A DNA stretch of 64,000 nucleotides from Flavipsychrobacter sp. (GTDB lineage: Bacteria; Bacteroidota; Bacteroidia; Chitinophagales; Chitinophagaceae), in the NCBI GenBank assembly GCA_031292525.1, contig JARLGY010000023.1, positions 186,001 through 250,000 of the forward strand, in the 5' to 3' direction. This document shows, in pieces, positions 49,781 to 57,936 of the stretch (positions within the stretch are counted from its first letter, which is position 1; the number at the start of each line of letters is the position of its first letter). The notes beneath the pieces are model-generated. The model was not told the origin of the DNA, did no database searches, and saw nothing but the letters and a program-made list of their open reading frames with translations. The translations under genes and the position numbers were made by a program.

Positions 49781-50338
49781 CTACTTCACATACCGATGAA
49801 CCACAACTCCCGATTTAAATATCTTTGATTCAACAAGTTTCAATTGCAAACTATCCTGCAGGCTAACGCCTTCCCACAAACGTCTCCCTGTTCCTGCAAC
49901 TATTGGGTGAACAATGAAATAATATTCATCAATAAGGCCAAGCTCCATAAGTTGCGAAGGAATAGCTACCCCACCGGTTAAGATATTTTTGCCTTGCTCC
50001 TGTTTCAATTTAAGTATTTCGTCCCGGAGGTCCGTCCGAACAATGTTTGTATTTTTTCCTTCAGCCTTATCCAGCGACTTTGAGAAAACAACAATATTCT
50101 TTACAGCCTCAAATGCCTCGGCAAATTCATTGTCCGCTCGTGTCTGTCCTAAGTGGTTTTTCGCTATATCGGGCCAGTAAGGAACCATCAATTCATAGGT
50201 CTTACGCCCATAAACAAATGTGTCAGCAGTTCGAGTAAGCTGAGTAAAGTACGCAAGCGTTTCCTCATCAGGATTGAACTTGGCATGGTCACAACACCCA
50301 TCCAGGCTAATGTTGATTGCGAAAATTAAATTTCTCAT
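49781..50338 (-). CDS. RibD C-terminal / dihydrofolate-reductase-like protein
   Basis: NADPH-binding protein of 185 residues with the RibD C-terminal domain, structurally related to dihydrofolate reductase. L-I-F-A-I-N-I-S-L-D-G-C-C-D-H-A near 4-19 and the segment F-V-Y-G-R-K-T-Y-E-L-M near 36-46 are conserved. K-N-I-L-T-G-G-V-A-I-P near 119-129 supplies the dinucleotide-binding glycines. It is not a bona fide FolA. Relatives are stand-alone reductases of unknown substrate, often gained horizontally. No operon partner. Confidence 0.83.
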   Translation of the reverse strand: MRNLIFAINISLDGCCDHAKFNPDEETLAYFTQLTRTADTFVYGRKTYELMVPYWPDIAKNHLGQTRADNEFAEAFEAVKNIVVFSKSLDKAEGKNTNIVRTDLRDEILKLKQEQGKNILTGGVAIPSQLMELGLIDEYYFIVHPIVAGTGRRLWEGVSLQDSLQLKLVESKIFKSGVVVHRYVK

Positions 50339-50422
50339 GATGATTATTTTATTTCAGATAAGGATTGGCAATTAATGAAACTGTGAACGTACATTCAGGC
50401 AAAATACCAACCGCTACATTAC

Positions 50423-50869
50423 CTAACTATTAAATTGCCGCAGGTGATGGTCGGCGTGCTTATAGGCTACCTGTCCTACCTGTTCTTTTGTCATTTTCCC
50501 GAAGAATGGATGGATAAACCCAGGGTTTGAGAAATAAGCATATGCATTGATCAAAGCCATCCACTTCTTTTTTTCTGATGCGATATCGCCGCTCGTTTCT
50601 TTTATTTTAAATTCATTAAGCGTGGGCGTATTCCGTGTCAAAGGGCCATCATCCTTCAGTACTTTTTTTAAAGCCGTTCCACCAAACAAACGGCCAATGA
50701 ATACCTGTTTGTTGTTTTTATCAGCTTGTATCCATTCGTCCCACAGTGTGCAGTGCTTCAGTGCCTGGTACACATTCATCTTGCCCCACTGGCTTTTACT
50801 GTTTTCGTCAAGAGTTTCGATCCTGTTGATCAATTCCTCTCTTGTCGTTTGGTCAAATACAGTTTTCAT
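50423..50869 (-). CDS. DUF1569 (DinB-like) protein
   Basis: Four-helix-bundle protein of 148 residues of the DUF1569 branch of the DinB superfamily. Features are L-I-N-R-I-E-T-L-D-E-N-S near 13-24, W-G-K-M-N-V-Y-Q-A-L-K-H-C near 28-40 and the C-terminal K-H-A-D-H-H-L-R-Q-F. The last supplies likely metal-binding histidines. Function unknown; relatives act in thiol-linked or stress chemistry. Transcribed alone on the minus strand. Confidence 0.83.
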   Translation of the reverse strand: MKTVFDQTTREELINRIETLDENSKSQWGKMNVYQALKHCTLWDEWIQADKNNKQVFIGRLFGGTALKKVLKDDGPLTRNTPTLNEFKIKETSGDIASEKKKWMALINAYAYFSNPGFIHPFFGKMTKEQVGQVAYKHADHHLRQFNS

Positions 50870-50991
50870 ATTTGCTGTCCTAAATTTTTAAAAATGGATA
50901 TTTTAATCAATCTGCCCCCGTAAGTTAGTCTCTGTATATCTTCGTCAATCTCTTTTGTCGGGCCGGCATGTGTATGTAGACATACCGAATA

Positions 50992-51495
50992 CTACAAATG
51001 CGCGCTTATGTTCTTCAGTTGGTATATGTGTCTTTTTGTATGCACCGTCGCAAATGTTATAGCCTCAGCACGAGTTATGTAACCGGATCCAGGCAGCTCA
51101 AACAATGTACATGTTTTAGTAGTGTCAAGGCTTTCTATAGCGTTTAAGAGGCCACCCCTTATTCCGTTCAAAGTTTTTAGCAAGTCTTGTTTATCGTAGT
51201 CTTTATCTTCAGGCACAATAAAATCAGGCGACTTAAATTTAGTGTTTAAATCAAGAAAGATGGTTCTTAGTTGCTGCACATTTGCTTCCGGATCTCGGTC
51301 GGTATCTTTCACAGGGCCACTAAGTAACTGCACAAAGCTACCTGCCGACAGAACGATGTGCTGCGCAAGCTGTGCCGCTGTCCAGCTACCGGTAAACGGC
51401 ACAATGTTTACCTTCCCTTCATCTATTGCTGAAAACTCGCCAAGAAAGGCCGTGAATGTTTCGTCCGCTTCGTTGTATGCGTTTTGGATGTCCAT
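50992..51495 (-). CDS. DinB-family protein
   Basis: Four-helix-bundle protein of 167 residues. The DinB metal site is visible: Q-L-A-Q-H-I near 42-47 and the V-H-T-K-R-H segment near 153-158. F-T-G-S-W-T-A-A-Q is the usual preceding loop. DinB relatives include bacillithiol and mycothiol transferases; the substrate here is unknown. The start at 51495 begins the domain. Longer forms from 51528 or 51600 are possible but have atypical N termini. A long non-coding region lies upstream. Confidence 0.8.
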   Translation of the reverse strand: MDIQNAYNEADETFTAFLGEFSAIDEGKVNIVPFTGSWTAAQLAQHIVLSAGSFVQLLSGPVKDTDRDPEANVQQLRTIFLDLNTKFKSPDFIVPEDKDYDKQDLLKTLNGIRGGLLNAIESLDTTKTCTLFELPGSGYITRAEAITFATVHTKRHIYQLKNISAHL

Positions 51496-51840
51496 TGCTT
51501 TATGTTGTATGATGAGTGTAATTGACATTTCAATATTTAGTAAAATATGTACTACAAATTTACTCATTACAAAGTGCATAAACAGGGGCGCAAATGACAA
51601 CTTAGGGGGCTAATTACGCCAGATTTATTGAGTGCTCCCTTATGTTCCTCGTGCATCCTGCTAATGCTCACTAAACATCTGCTTACAACCATCTTTCGTG
51701 GAACACTCCAAACCGTGGAACGGTGCATATCTTGTTTAGGCAAGCATATACGTACACCGTAAATTGCACCTGCTTTATAAACCTGTAAACCTCACCCATC
51801 AAAATGGAAATTCAAAAAAACACAAAACATCCAAATAGCA

Positions 51841-51864
51841 AAAATGTCCGTCAACGGACATTTT
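51841..51864. promoter_or_regulatory. Palindromic operator-like site 1 (TGTCCG-N4-CGGACA)
   Basis: Perfect 10-base arms (51841-51850, 51855-51864) around a TCAA spacer. The core TGTCCG-N4-CGGACA is identical in arm and spacer length to site 2. This suggests binding by a dimeric regulator. Confidence 0.5.
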
Positions 51865-51935
51865 AAGACATTCCATCTATACCGCAGCAAACCAACGTCA
51901 GCCACCACAGCGCATTTCAGCGCCACTTAACCTCT

Positions 51936-51976
51936 AAAATGTCCATTCCCATTTTCTCCAGCCCAACAGACATTTT
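51936..51976. promoter_or_regulatory. Loose AAAATGTC / GACATTTT pair
   Basis: The left half AAAATGTCC (51936-51944) repeats the left arm of site 1, and GACATTTT (51969-51976) repeats its right arm, here 25 bases or so apart. It may be a degenerate or half-site pair. Confidence 0.3.
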
Positions 51977-52089
51977 GTAGTTTTTGATAATTATCATCTT
52001 TTCTGAAATAATAAAAGCCAATCCAAAATATTGCTAAAAAGCAGTGAAGTTATATTCTACAGAAAAAATACTCCACAGTCCCCTGCCCC

Positions 52090-52105
52090 TGTCCGGTACC
52101 GGACA
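52090..52105. promoter_or_regulatory. Palindromic operator-like site 2 (TGTCCG-N4-CGGACA)
   Basis: Perfect 16-base palindrome TGTCCGGTACCGGACA. Same arms and spacer length as site 1, about 245 bases away. No sigma-54 -24/-12 promoter was found next to it. Confidence 0.5.
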
Positions 52106-52158
52106 CACCAGACAGTAAAAAATAAACTCATAAAATCCACCATAGCTAACTACAGTCA

Positions 52159-52198
52159 ACCAAAAGAAATGAAGGTTCCCGCAAATACGTAATACCAA
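52159..52198. repeat. Dispersed element, half copy matching 35453
   Basis: CCAAAAGAAATGAAGGTT and the following GCAAA and ACG segments match 35453 onward with a few substitutions over about 40 bases. The left hairpin arm is missing here, so it is a partial copy, abutting the OppDF gene end. Confidence 0.6.
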
Positions 52199-52212
52199 GT
52201 AGATATCTGATG

Positions 52213-53895
52213 CTACAGCAACTTAGGCATCGCCCCCACAAGCTTACCCGTGTACTCATTCACGGGGTGCTTTAGCACCTGTTCCGCAGTTCCAGCCTCT
52301 ACAATCTTACCAGTCTGCATTACCATTACCCGGTCGCTGATGTAATACACCACCCCCAGGTCGTGCGATATAAAAAGATAGGTGAGTTGAAATTCGTATT
52401 GCAGCTCTTTCAGTAAGTTCAGTATCTGCGCCTGCACACTTACATCCAGTGCCGATACGCTTTCATCGCATATCAAAAGCTTGGGCTGTAGTGCCAGTGC
52501 TCGGGCTATACCTATACGCTGGCGTTGCCCACCCGAGAACTGGTGCGGATAACGATGGGCAGCATCGGCGGGAAGGTGCACCAGGTCTAACAAGCGCAGC
52601 ATTTCCTGTTGCAGTTGTTTCACCGGCACTATATTATGTACCCGCATCGGCTCCATAATAGCGTCACCAATCGTAAGCCTCGGGTTTAATGATGCATACG
52701 GGTCTTGGAATATCATTTGTATGTCGCGTCGCACATCATACCATACTTTTGGTGCTGCATGGGCAAGCTCTTTGTTATTATACAAAATGCTGCCGCTATG
52801 CACCGGCAATAGCCCTATCAGGCTACGGCTCAGCGTACTTTTACCACAACCACTTTCACCTACCAAACCTAGTACTTCACCCTTATGCAATGTAAAAGAA
52901 ACATCATCCACAGCCTTAAAGTAGGACACTGGTTTACCCGGTTCCTTCCGTCCTACAAACCATACATTCAGGTCTTTCACTTTCAACAACTCTGCATTCG
53001 TCACCTGCACTGGCGGCATTCCTTCAGGCTTTATCGTACTTACACCTGTATCTAAAAAGTCTTCTACAACAGGCAGTTTTTTATTCTTTTGCTGTGCCGA
53101 TGGGCGGCATGCCAATAGTGCCGCTGTATAAGGATGTTTGGGTGCATGCAGCACCTGTGCAGTAGCGCCATACTCTACAATTTCGCCCTTGTACAGCACC
53201 AGTACTTCATCTGCAATGGTAGATGCCAAAGCAAGATCATGCGTAATGAAGAGCATTGCAGTGTGGTGCGTTTGCTGCAGTTGTTTCATCAGCTGTATTA
53301 TATCGGCCTGCACAGTAACATCAAGCGCTGTAGTAGGTTCATCCGCTATCAGCAATACCGGGTCATTGCACATAGCCATGGCTATCATCACACGCTGCTT
53401 TTGCCCGCCCGATAGCTGGTGCGGATAACGATGGTATATCTTTTCGGGAAAGGGAAGCTGCACTTTATCCAGCCACGACACCGCGAGTTTGTTAGCTTCA
53501 TGCAGCGTAACATCATGCCCCGCTAGTATAGCCTCGGCTAGTTGGCTGCCCACCTTTAGCACCGGGTTCAATGCACTCATCGGCTCTTGAAATATCATCC
53601 CTGCCTTACGGCCCCTCACCTGCATCCACTGATGTGTATCTTTAAGCTCATGCAATGCATATGTATCATCAACAGTATTCAGAAACATTCTTCCTTTTAC
53701 ACTTGCAGTAGCAGGTAGCAGCCCCATCAGTGAGAGCGCAGTTAGCGATTTGCCAGAACCACTCTCTCCTACTATCGCCAACGTTTTACCCCTGCCTATA
53801 GCAAAAGAAATTTGGTGTACAGCAGTAAAAGGCTGCTTACCATCAAAGGTTATTGCAACATCCTCTACAGCTAATATGGGCTCATTACCATGCAT
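52213..53895 (-). CDS. Fused OppD-OppF peptide ABC transporter ATPase
   Basis: Double ATPase of 560 residues, equivalent to OppD joined to OppF. The first half has Walker A G-E-S-G-S-G-K-S (about 41-48) and signature L-S-G-G-Q-K-Q-R (about 161-168). The second has Walker A G-E-S-G-C-G-K-S (about 350-357) and signature F-S-G-G-Q-R-Q-R (about 455-462). Each half ends with the extra oligopeptide-type segment (H-P-Y-T-A-A-L-L near 257, H-P-V-N-E-Y-T-G near 545). It should power peptide uptake with OppB/OppC-type permeases; the only permease in the window is at 28-29.1 kb. ATG 53895 overlaps the AMP nucleosidase stop (TGATG). Confidence 0.88.
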   Translation of the reverse strand: MHGNEPILAVEDVAITFDGKQPFTAVHQISFAIGRGKTLAIVGESGSGKSLTALSLMGLLPATASVKGRMFLNTVDDTYALHELKDTHQWMQVRGRKAGMIFQEPMSALNPVLKVGSQLAEAILAGHDVTLHEANKLAVSWLDKVQLPFPEKIYHRYPHQLSGGQKQRVMIAMAMCNDPVLLIADEPTTALDVTVQADIIQLMKQLQQTHHTAMLFITHDLALASTIADEVLVLYKGEIVEYGATAQVLHAPKHPYTAALLACRPSAQQKNKKLPVVEDFLDTGVSTIKPEGMPPVQVTNAELLKVKDLNVWFVGRKEPGKPVSYFKAVDDVSFTLHKGEVLGLVGESGCGKSTLSRSLIGLLPVHSGSILYNNKELAHAAPKVWYDVRRDIQMIFQDPYASLNPRLTIGDAIMEPMRVHNIVPVKQLQQEMLRLLDLVHLPADAAHRYPHQFSGGQRQRIGIARALALQPKLLICDESVSALDVSVQAQILNLLKELQYEFQLTYLFISHDLGVVYYISDRVMVMQTGKIVEAGTAEQVLKHPVNEYTGKLVGAMPKLL

Positions 53896-54665
53896 CAAAA
53901 CCGAAGGTGCTTTACAGTAAGCCCGTCATTTATCAATTGTTTCAACGAGTCTATACCTATACGCAAATGAGTATCTACATAATTCTTAGTAACCGTCACA
54001 TCGCTTTCAGCCGTTTTAACGCCCTCAGGCACCATAGGTTGGTCTGATACCAGCAGCAATGCTCCCGTAGGTATTTTATTAAAAAATCCGGTAGAAAAAA
54101 TGGTAGCCGTTTCCATATCAATGGCCATGGCACGTATGCGCTTCAGGTATAGTTTAAAATCTTCATCATGCTCCCACACCCTGCGATTGGTTGTATATAC
54201 GGTTCCTGTCCAGTAGTCGAGTGCATAATCTCGTATGGTAGTGGAAATAGCCTTCTGCAAAGCAAATGACGGCAATGCCGGCACCTCTACAGGGAAGTAA
54301 TCATTACTTGTACCTTCTCCGCGTATTGCAGCTATAGGCAATATAAGATCACCCACATTGTTTACTTTTTTCAACCCACCGCACTTGCCCAAAAACAGTA
54401 CAGCTTTAGGGCTTATAGCAGATAGCAGATCCATAAGGGTTGCAGCACTAGGGCTGCCCATACCAAAGTTGATAATGGTAATACCATTAGCGGTTGCACA
54501 TGGCATTGGCTTATCCAGCCCAACAATAGGCACACCATGTATATCTGCAAACAAACTTACATAATTACTAAAGTTGCAGAGTAGTATATAACTCCCAAAA
54601 TCTTTTAACGCCTGTCCAGTATACCGGGGCAACCAATTACTTACTATTTCCTCCTTCGTTTTCAT
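53895..54665 (-). CDS. amn: AMP nucleosidase, Bacteroidetes type
   Basis: Nucleoside phosphorylase-fold enzyme of 256 residues predicted to hydrolyse AMP to adenine and ribose 5-phosphate. L-F-L-G-K-C-G-G-L near 90-98 forms the phosphate loop. A-I-D-M-E-T-A-T-I-F near 185-194 is the catalytic and ribose-binding strand, and V-S-D-Q-P-M-V-P follows near 208-215. It lacks the N-terminal regulatory region of the 484-residue E. coli Amn, as is normal for this group. Its stop overlaps the fused OppDF start by one base (TGATG), so the genes are coupled. Confidence 0.83.
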   Translation of the reverse strand: MKTKEEIVSNWLPRYTGQALKDFGSYILLCNFSNYVSLFADIHGVPIVGLDKPMPCATANGITIINFGMGSPSAATLMDLLSAISPKAVLFLGKCGGLKKVNNVGDLILPIAAIRGEGTSNDYFPVEVPALPSFALQKAISTTIRDYALDYWTGTVYTTNRRVWEHDEDFKLYLKRIRAMAIDMETATIFSTGFFNKIPTGALLLVSDQPMVPEGVKTAESDVTVTKNYVDTHLRIGIDSLKQLINDGLTVKHLRF

Positions 54666-54701
54666 AGCAATATCCTTTCTGCTTATAAAGTTAATATCTT
54701 T

Positions 54702-54709
54702 TAATTTTG
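54702..54709 (+). promoter_or_regulatory. Candidate -7 box for the HsdR_N-domain gene
   Basis: TAATTTTG matches TAnnTTTG, 10 bases before the ATG at 54720. The implied leader is very short or absent. Confidence 0.4.
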
Positions 54710-54719
54710 GACAACTATT

Positions 54720-55163
54720 ATGATATCATTAGACTTTTCGGGAGTTGATTTGAAATTAAAGAAAGACGAAGGTATTACCCGCGTCTTCGATCCTGTGCGT
54801 AAGAAATGGTTTGTACTCACACCCGAAGAGTATGTGCGACAACACATTTTGCACTATATGATAAACACCGCCCTATACCCCATAGCCATGCTGGCAGTTG
54901 AAAAACAACTAAAAATAAACAATAGGATAAAACGCTTCGATATTGTAGTTTATAACCGCCAGCACCTGCCCTGGCTGCTGGTAGAGTGTAAAGCACCTGA
55001 AGTGCCGGTGGACGAAAACACATTATACCAACTATTATCGTACAACAACGCAGTTCAGTGCAGCTATTGGGTACTTACAAACGGGCACCAAACCTACTGT
55101 GCAGATGCCTACAACCTCAACGATATAAGGTGGGTCGCCAGCTTACCTGCCTATCAGTTTTAG
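54720..55163 (+). CDS. Stand-alone type I restriction enzyme R N-terminal (HsdR_N) nuclease-like protein
   Basis: Protein of 147 residues with the N-terminal nuclease-like domain of type I restriction R subunits, but without helicase, HsdM or HsdS. The PD-(D/E)xK core is visible: E61 in the first helix, D74 in R-F-D-I-V-V-Y, and E89/K91 in L-V-E-C-K-A-P. The following Q-L-L-S-Y-N-N-A-V helix fits the fold. Widely conserved as a single gene in Bacteroidetes, so a housekeeping role in DNA or RNA metabolism is more likely than restriction. Its 3' end overlaps the convergent protease gene by 21 bases. Confidence 0.78.
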   Translation: MISLDFSGVDLKLKKDEGITRVFDPVRKKWFVLTPEEYVRQHILHYMINTALYPIAMLAVEKQLKINNRIKRFDIVVYNRQHLPWLLVECKAPEVPVDENTLYQLLSYNNAVQCSYWVLTNGHQTYCADAYNLNDIRWVASLPAYQF

Positions 55164-56789
55164 ATAGTTATTACTATACAATACCTGCAATGCTTTTTGG
55201 GTTACGTTATCGCGTTTTACAGAAAGGGCATAGTAGCCATTATCATGAAAAATAAAACGTGCCAACTGGGCCTTCATCTCATTCCTGAAGTATTGCATAT
55301 TTACAGGATTATTCAGCAACAGTACAGCTTCATTATGCATCGCACCTTTCAGCATAGCAGTATAACGATTTATCATTTCATCGGTTCCATTGAATCCCTT
55401 TGCATAGCTATCTACCGTTTTATATGCTTGCAGTTTTTTTCTGTTCTTAATAAAATAATCCCATAATATGCCTTTTACCTCATCATTAAATATCAGGTTA
55501 AGGAAGCCGGTATTCAGGCGCATGGTATCGTAAGGCACATACACATCGGGTTTTATGCCCCCTCCAGCATATACCATACGATGGGTAGATGTATAATATT
55601 TCATTGTGTCCTTCAACACAGTAGTATCTTTTCCGGTCAGTTCACCTGTTTCAAACCGATTGGTATAATCCTGCTCATAAGCCTCTTTACCATTGGCAAA
55701 GGAGCGTTGTATACACCGACCTGATGGCGTGTAATACTTAGCAATGGTAAGTCTTAAAGCTGCACCATCGCTTAGGTCGTATTGCTCTTGTACCAGCCCT
55801 TTTCCAAAGGTACGTCTGCCCAATATTACCCCTCGGTCCCAGTCTTGTATGGCCCCCGAAAATATCTCCGCTGCTGATGCCGAACTTTCATCAACCAGCA
55901 CAGCTATACGCCCATGCTCAAATAGTCCGTCCTTACTCGCTCTATATTCTGTTTTAACCGCATGCAGGCCTTGGGTATATACCACTAGCTTGTTATCATC
56001 CAAAAACTCATCGGCAATAGATGTTGCAGCATCCAGGTAGCCACCCGGGTTTTCGCGCAGGTCTATTATCAGCTGCTGCATCCCTTGAGTTTTAAGCAGT
56101 TTCAGCGCCTTTACAAATTCATCATAAGTGGTGGCACTAAACCGGTTGATCTTTATAAAGCCTGTCAGGCTATCTGCCATAAATGTGGCTTCCACACTAA
56201 ATATGGGCACTATATCCCTTATTATAGATACCTCTCTTTGCTCTGTATCCTCAGCATCCTCCAGGGTTACAGATACATGGGTATGCTGCTTACCTCTTAA
56301 CAACGAAATAATGCGCTCCGTATTAATGTGGTTACCTGCCACCAGGCTGTCGCCCACTTTTATCATTCGATCCCCCACCTGCACCCCGGCTATTTGCGAA
56401 GGCCCGTTTTCTATGACCGATGTTACTTGTATAGTATCTCTTACAATGGTAAACTCCACCCCAATACCAAAGAAGCCACCTTCAAGATCTTCGTTTACTT
56501 CCTGTACATCAGTTGCAGGTATATATACCGTATGCGGATCAAGGTGTTTCAATATGCCGCCTATCGCATCAGTATAAATATTGTTGATGTTTACCGAATC
56601 AACATATTTTTCATTAATGAGGTCTATTATCTCTTCAAGGCGATCGTTACGATCTACGATAGTTTGAAAGTCGCGCTTGTAGCGCAACTTGTCGCGGAGG
56701 AAGAAACCAATTAAAATACCAGTTATCAGTATTGCAGAGAAAAGTAGCGGCGTCCATGTCTTGTACCTGCCCGTACCACGTTCATTCAT
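55143..56789 (-). CDS. C-terminal processing peptidase (S41 family)
   Basis: Membrane-anchored protease of 548 residues. One helix lies at about 12-31. A PDZ domain (about 95-180) contains G-P-S-Q-I-A-G-V-Q-V-G-D. The S41 domain has catalytic S305 (E-S-S-A-S-A-A-E) and K330 (F-G-K-G-L-V-Q). The C-terminal extension (about 375-548) is mostly helical, typical of Bacteroidetes CTPs. It likely cleaves envelope proteins at their C termini. It sits alone, convergent with the HsdR_N gene. Divergent from the next kinase-like gene across 221 bases. Confidence 0.9.
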   Translation of the reverse strand: MNERGTGRYKTWTPLLFSAILITGILIGFFLRDKLRYKRDFQTIVDRNDRLEEIIDLINEKYVDSVNINNIYTDAIGGILKHLDPHTVYIPATDVQEVNEDLEGGFFGIGVEFTIVRDTIQVTSVIENGPSQIAGVQVGDRMIKVGDSLVAGNHINTERIISLLRGKQHTHVSVTLEDAEDTEQREVSIIRDIVPIFSVEATFMADSLTGFIKINRFSATTYDEFVKALKLLKTQGMQQLIIDLRENPGGYLDAATSIADEFLDDNKLVVYTQGLHAVKTEYRASKDGLFEHGRIAVLVDESSASAAEIFSGAIQDWDRGVILGRRTFGKGLVQEQYDLSDGAALRLTIAKYYTPSGRCIQRSFANGKEAYEQDYTNRFETGELTGKDTTVLKDTMKYYTSTHRMVYAGGGIKPDVYVPYDTMRLNTGFLNLIFNDEVKGILWDYFIKNRKKLQAYKTVDSYAKGFNGTDEMINRYTAMLKGAMHNEAVLLLNNPVNMQYFRNEMKAQLARFIFHDNGYYALSVKRDNVTQKALQVLYSNNYLKLIGR

Positions 56790-57010
56790 TGTTCAGCTCA
56801 AAGTACTAAAGTTAGTAGTTATTCATATTACAATGCCATAGGTAATAAATATCAAGCCATAATTTTTTGCGTGTATTGGCCCTACAATAAATTGTCAATC
56901 ATTAAAAGTCAACCAGTTACAATACCATATCACATCGAAATCATAAAACGCAAAATACCATTAGGAAAATTGTATTATGAAATGCACATTTGTACTATCA
57001 AATTGTATTT

Positions 57011-57865
57011 ATGTCCTCATATCTAATAGCCGAAAGTGGGTCAACCAAAACTGATTGGTGCCTTTTAAAGAAAGGCAAGAAACCTGTGCATTTTAAGACC
57101 GGGGGCATCAATCCTTACTTGCAAACCAAGGATGATATTTTGACCATCCTAACCAACGAGTTAGACTGGAATAGCAAGAAAGACGTTCCCGACGTTGTCT
57201 CCTACTACGGCGCAGGTGCAGCCAGTAAGCTAAAACAAGAAGAGGTAGCAACAGTACTTAAACAGTATTTTGGCGTAAAGAAGGTAAGCGTAAACAGCGA
57301 TATGCTGGCCGCTTCACGGGGGTTATGTGGCGACAAAAAAGGGATAGTTTGCATACTGGGCACAGGCAGTAATTCCTGCTATTACAATGGCAAGCAAATA
57401 AAAGAGCAAACCGCATCTCTGGGCTTTATAGCTGGCGATGAAGGGAGCGGTAACCATATGGGTAAAAGGGTATTGCAATATTATGCTTACAACACTTTTG
57501 ACACTGAACTGCACATGGTTTTTGAACAGCTTTTTGGCAACAGTGTGTCAGCTATACTCAACAAGCTGTACCACGAGCCTTTCCCCAACCGCTACCTGGC
57601 TACATTTGTACAATTGCTTACGCAGAACCGGGAGCATTTTATGGTACAAAACATTGTTGAAGATTGCCTGAATGACTTTTTTCACCACCATATTTTAAAG
57701 TATCGCCAAAGCTGGAAGCTTCCTTTATACTTTACCGGTTCCATTGCATATGAATTCAAGGATGTTATCATAAACCTTTGCAGCCAGTACGAACTTGAAA
57801 TTGGCAAAATAGAAAAAAGCCCATTAGATGGGCTATTGAAATATTACAAGGAAAAATTAAGCTAA
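57011..57865 (+). CDS. N-acetylglucosamine kinase-like BadF/BadG ATPase-family protein
   Basis: ASKHA-fold kinase-like protein of 284 residues. The phosphate-1 loop is A-E-S-G-S-T-K-T-D-W near 6-15. The phosphate-2 region is C-I-L-G-T-G-S-N-S near 114-122, and G-F-I-A-G-D-E-G-S-G-N-H-M-G near 136-149 completes the family signature. Y-F-T-G-S-I-A near 238-244 is the adenosine motif. It fits the NAGK-like branch, which phosphorylates N-acetylglucosamine or a relative for recycling. Bacteroidetes have many paralogues, so the substrate is not certain. Start ATG 57011 is preferred to a longer frame. Confidence 0.83.
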   Translation: MSSYLIAESGSTKTDWCLLKKGKKPVHFKTGGINPYLQTKDDILTILTNELDWNSKKDVPDVVSYYGAGAASKLKQEEVATVLKQYFGVKKVSVNSDMLAASRGLCGDKKGIVCILGTGSNSCYYNGKQIKEQTASLGFIAGDEGSGNHMGKRVLQYYAYNTFDTELHMVFEQLFGNSVSAILNKLYHEPFPNRYLATFVQLLTQNREHFMVQNIVEDCLNDFFHHHILKYRQSWKLPLYFTGSIAYEFKDVIINLCSQYELEIGKIEKSPLDGLLKYYKEKLS

Positions 57866-57870
57866 TGAAA

Positions 57871-57898
57871 ATGGCGGCCGTATCATTACAGCCGCCAT
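57871..57898 (-). terminator. Hairpin between convergent kinase and aspartate kinase genes
   Basis: Arms ATGGCGGC (57871-57878) and GCCGCCAT (57891-57898) with a 12-base loop. On the minus strand TTTTC follows, so it better suits aspartate kinase transcription. Confidence 0.55.
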
Positions 57899-57936
57899 AT
57901 ACCCTATCTAGTTAGAATCTGTATTCCCGTCAATTC

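Larger units (their letters stand above)
51496..52212. other. Long intergenic region with palindromes
   Basis: About 700 bases between the DinB gene and the OppDF gene, both on the minus strand, with no supported coding sequence. It contains two perfect TGTCCG-N4-CGGACA palindromes, a looser AAAATGTC/GACATTTT pair, and a dispersed repeat copy near 52159. The sequence is AT-rich with scattered C-rich patches. It may be the remains of a lost gene with its regulatory sites. Confidence 0.5.

Noticed and set aside
48237-51600. Integron cassette array
   Set aside because: Short single-gene units and repeats suggested it, but no integrase, no clear attC core sites and only two copies of the repeat were seen.
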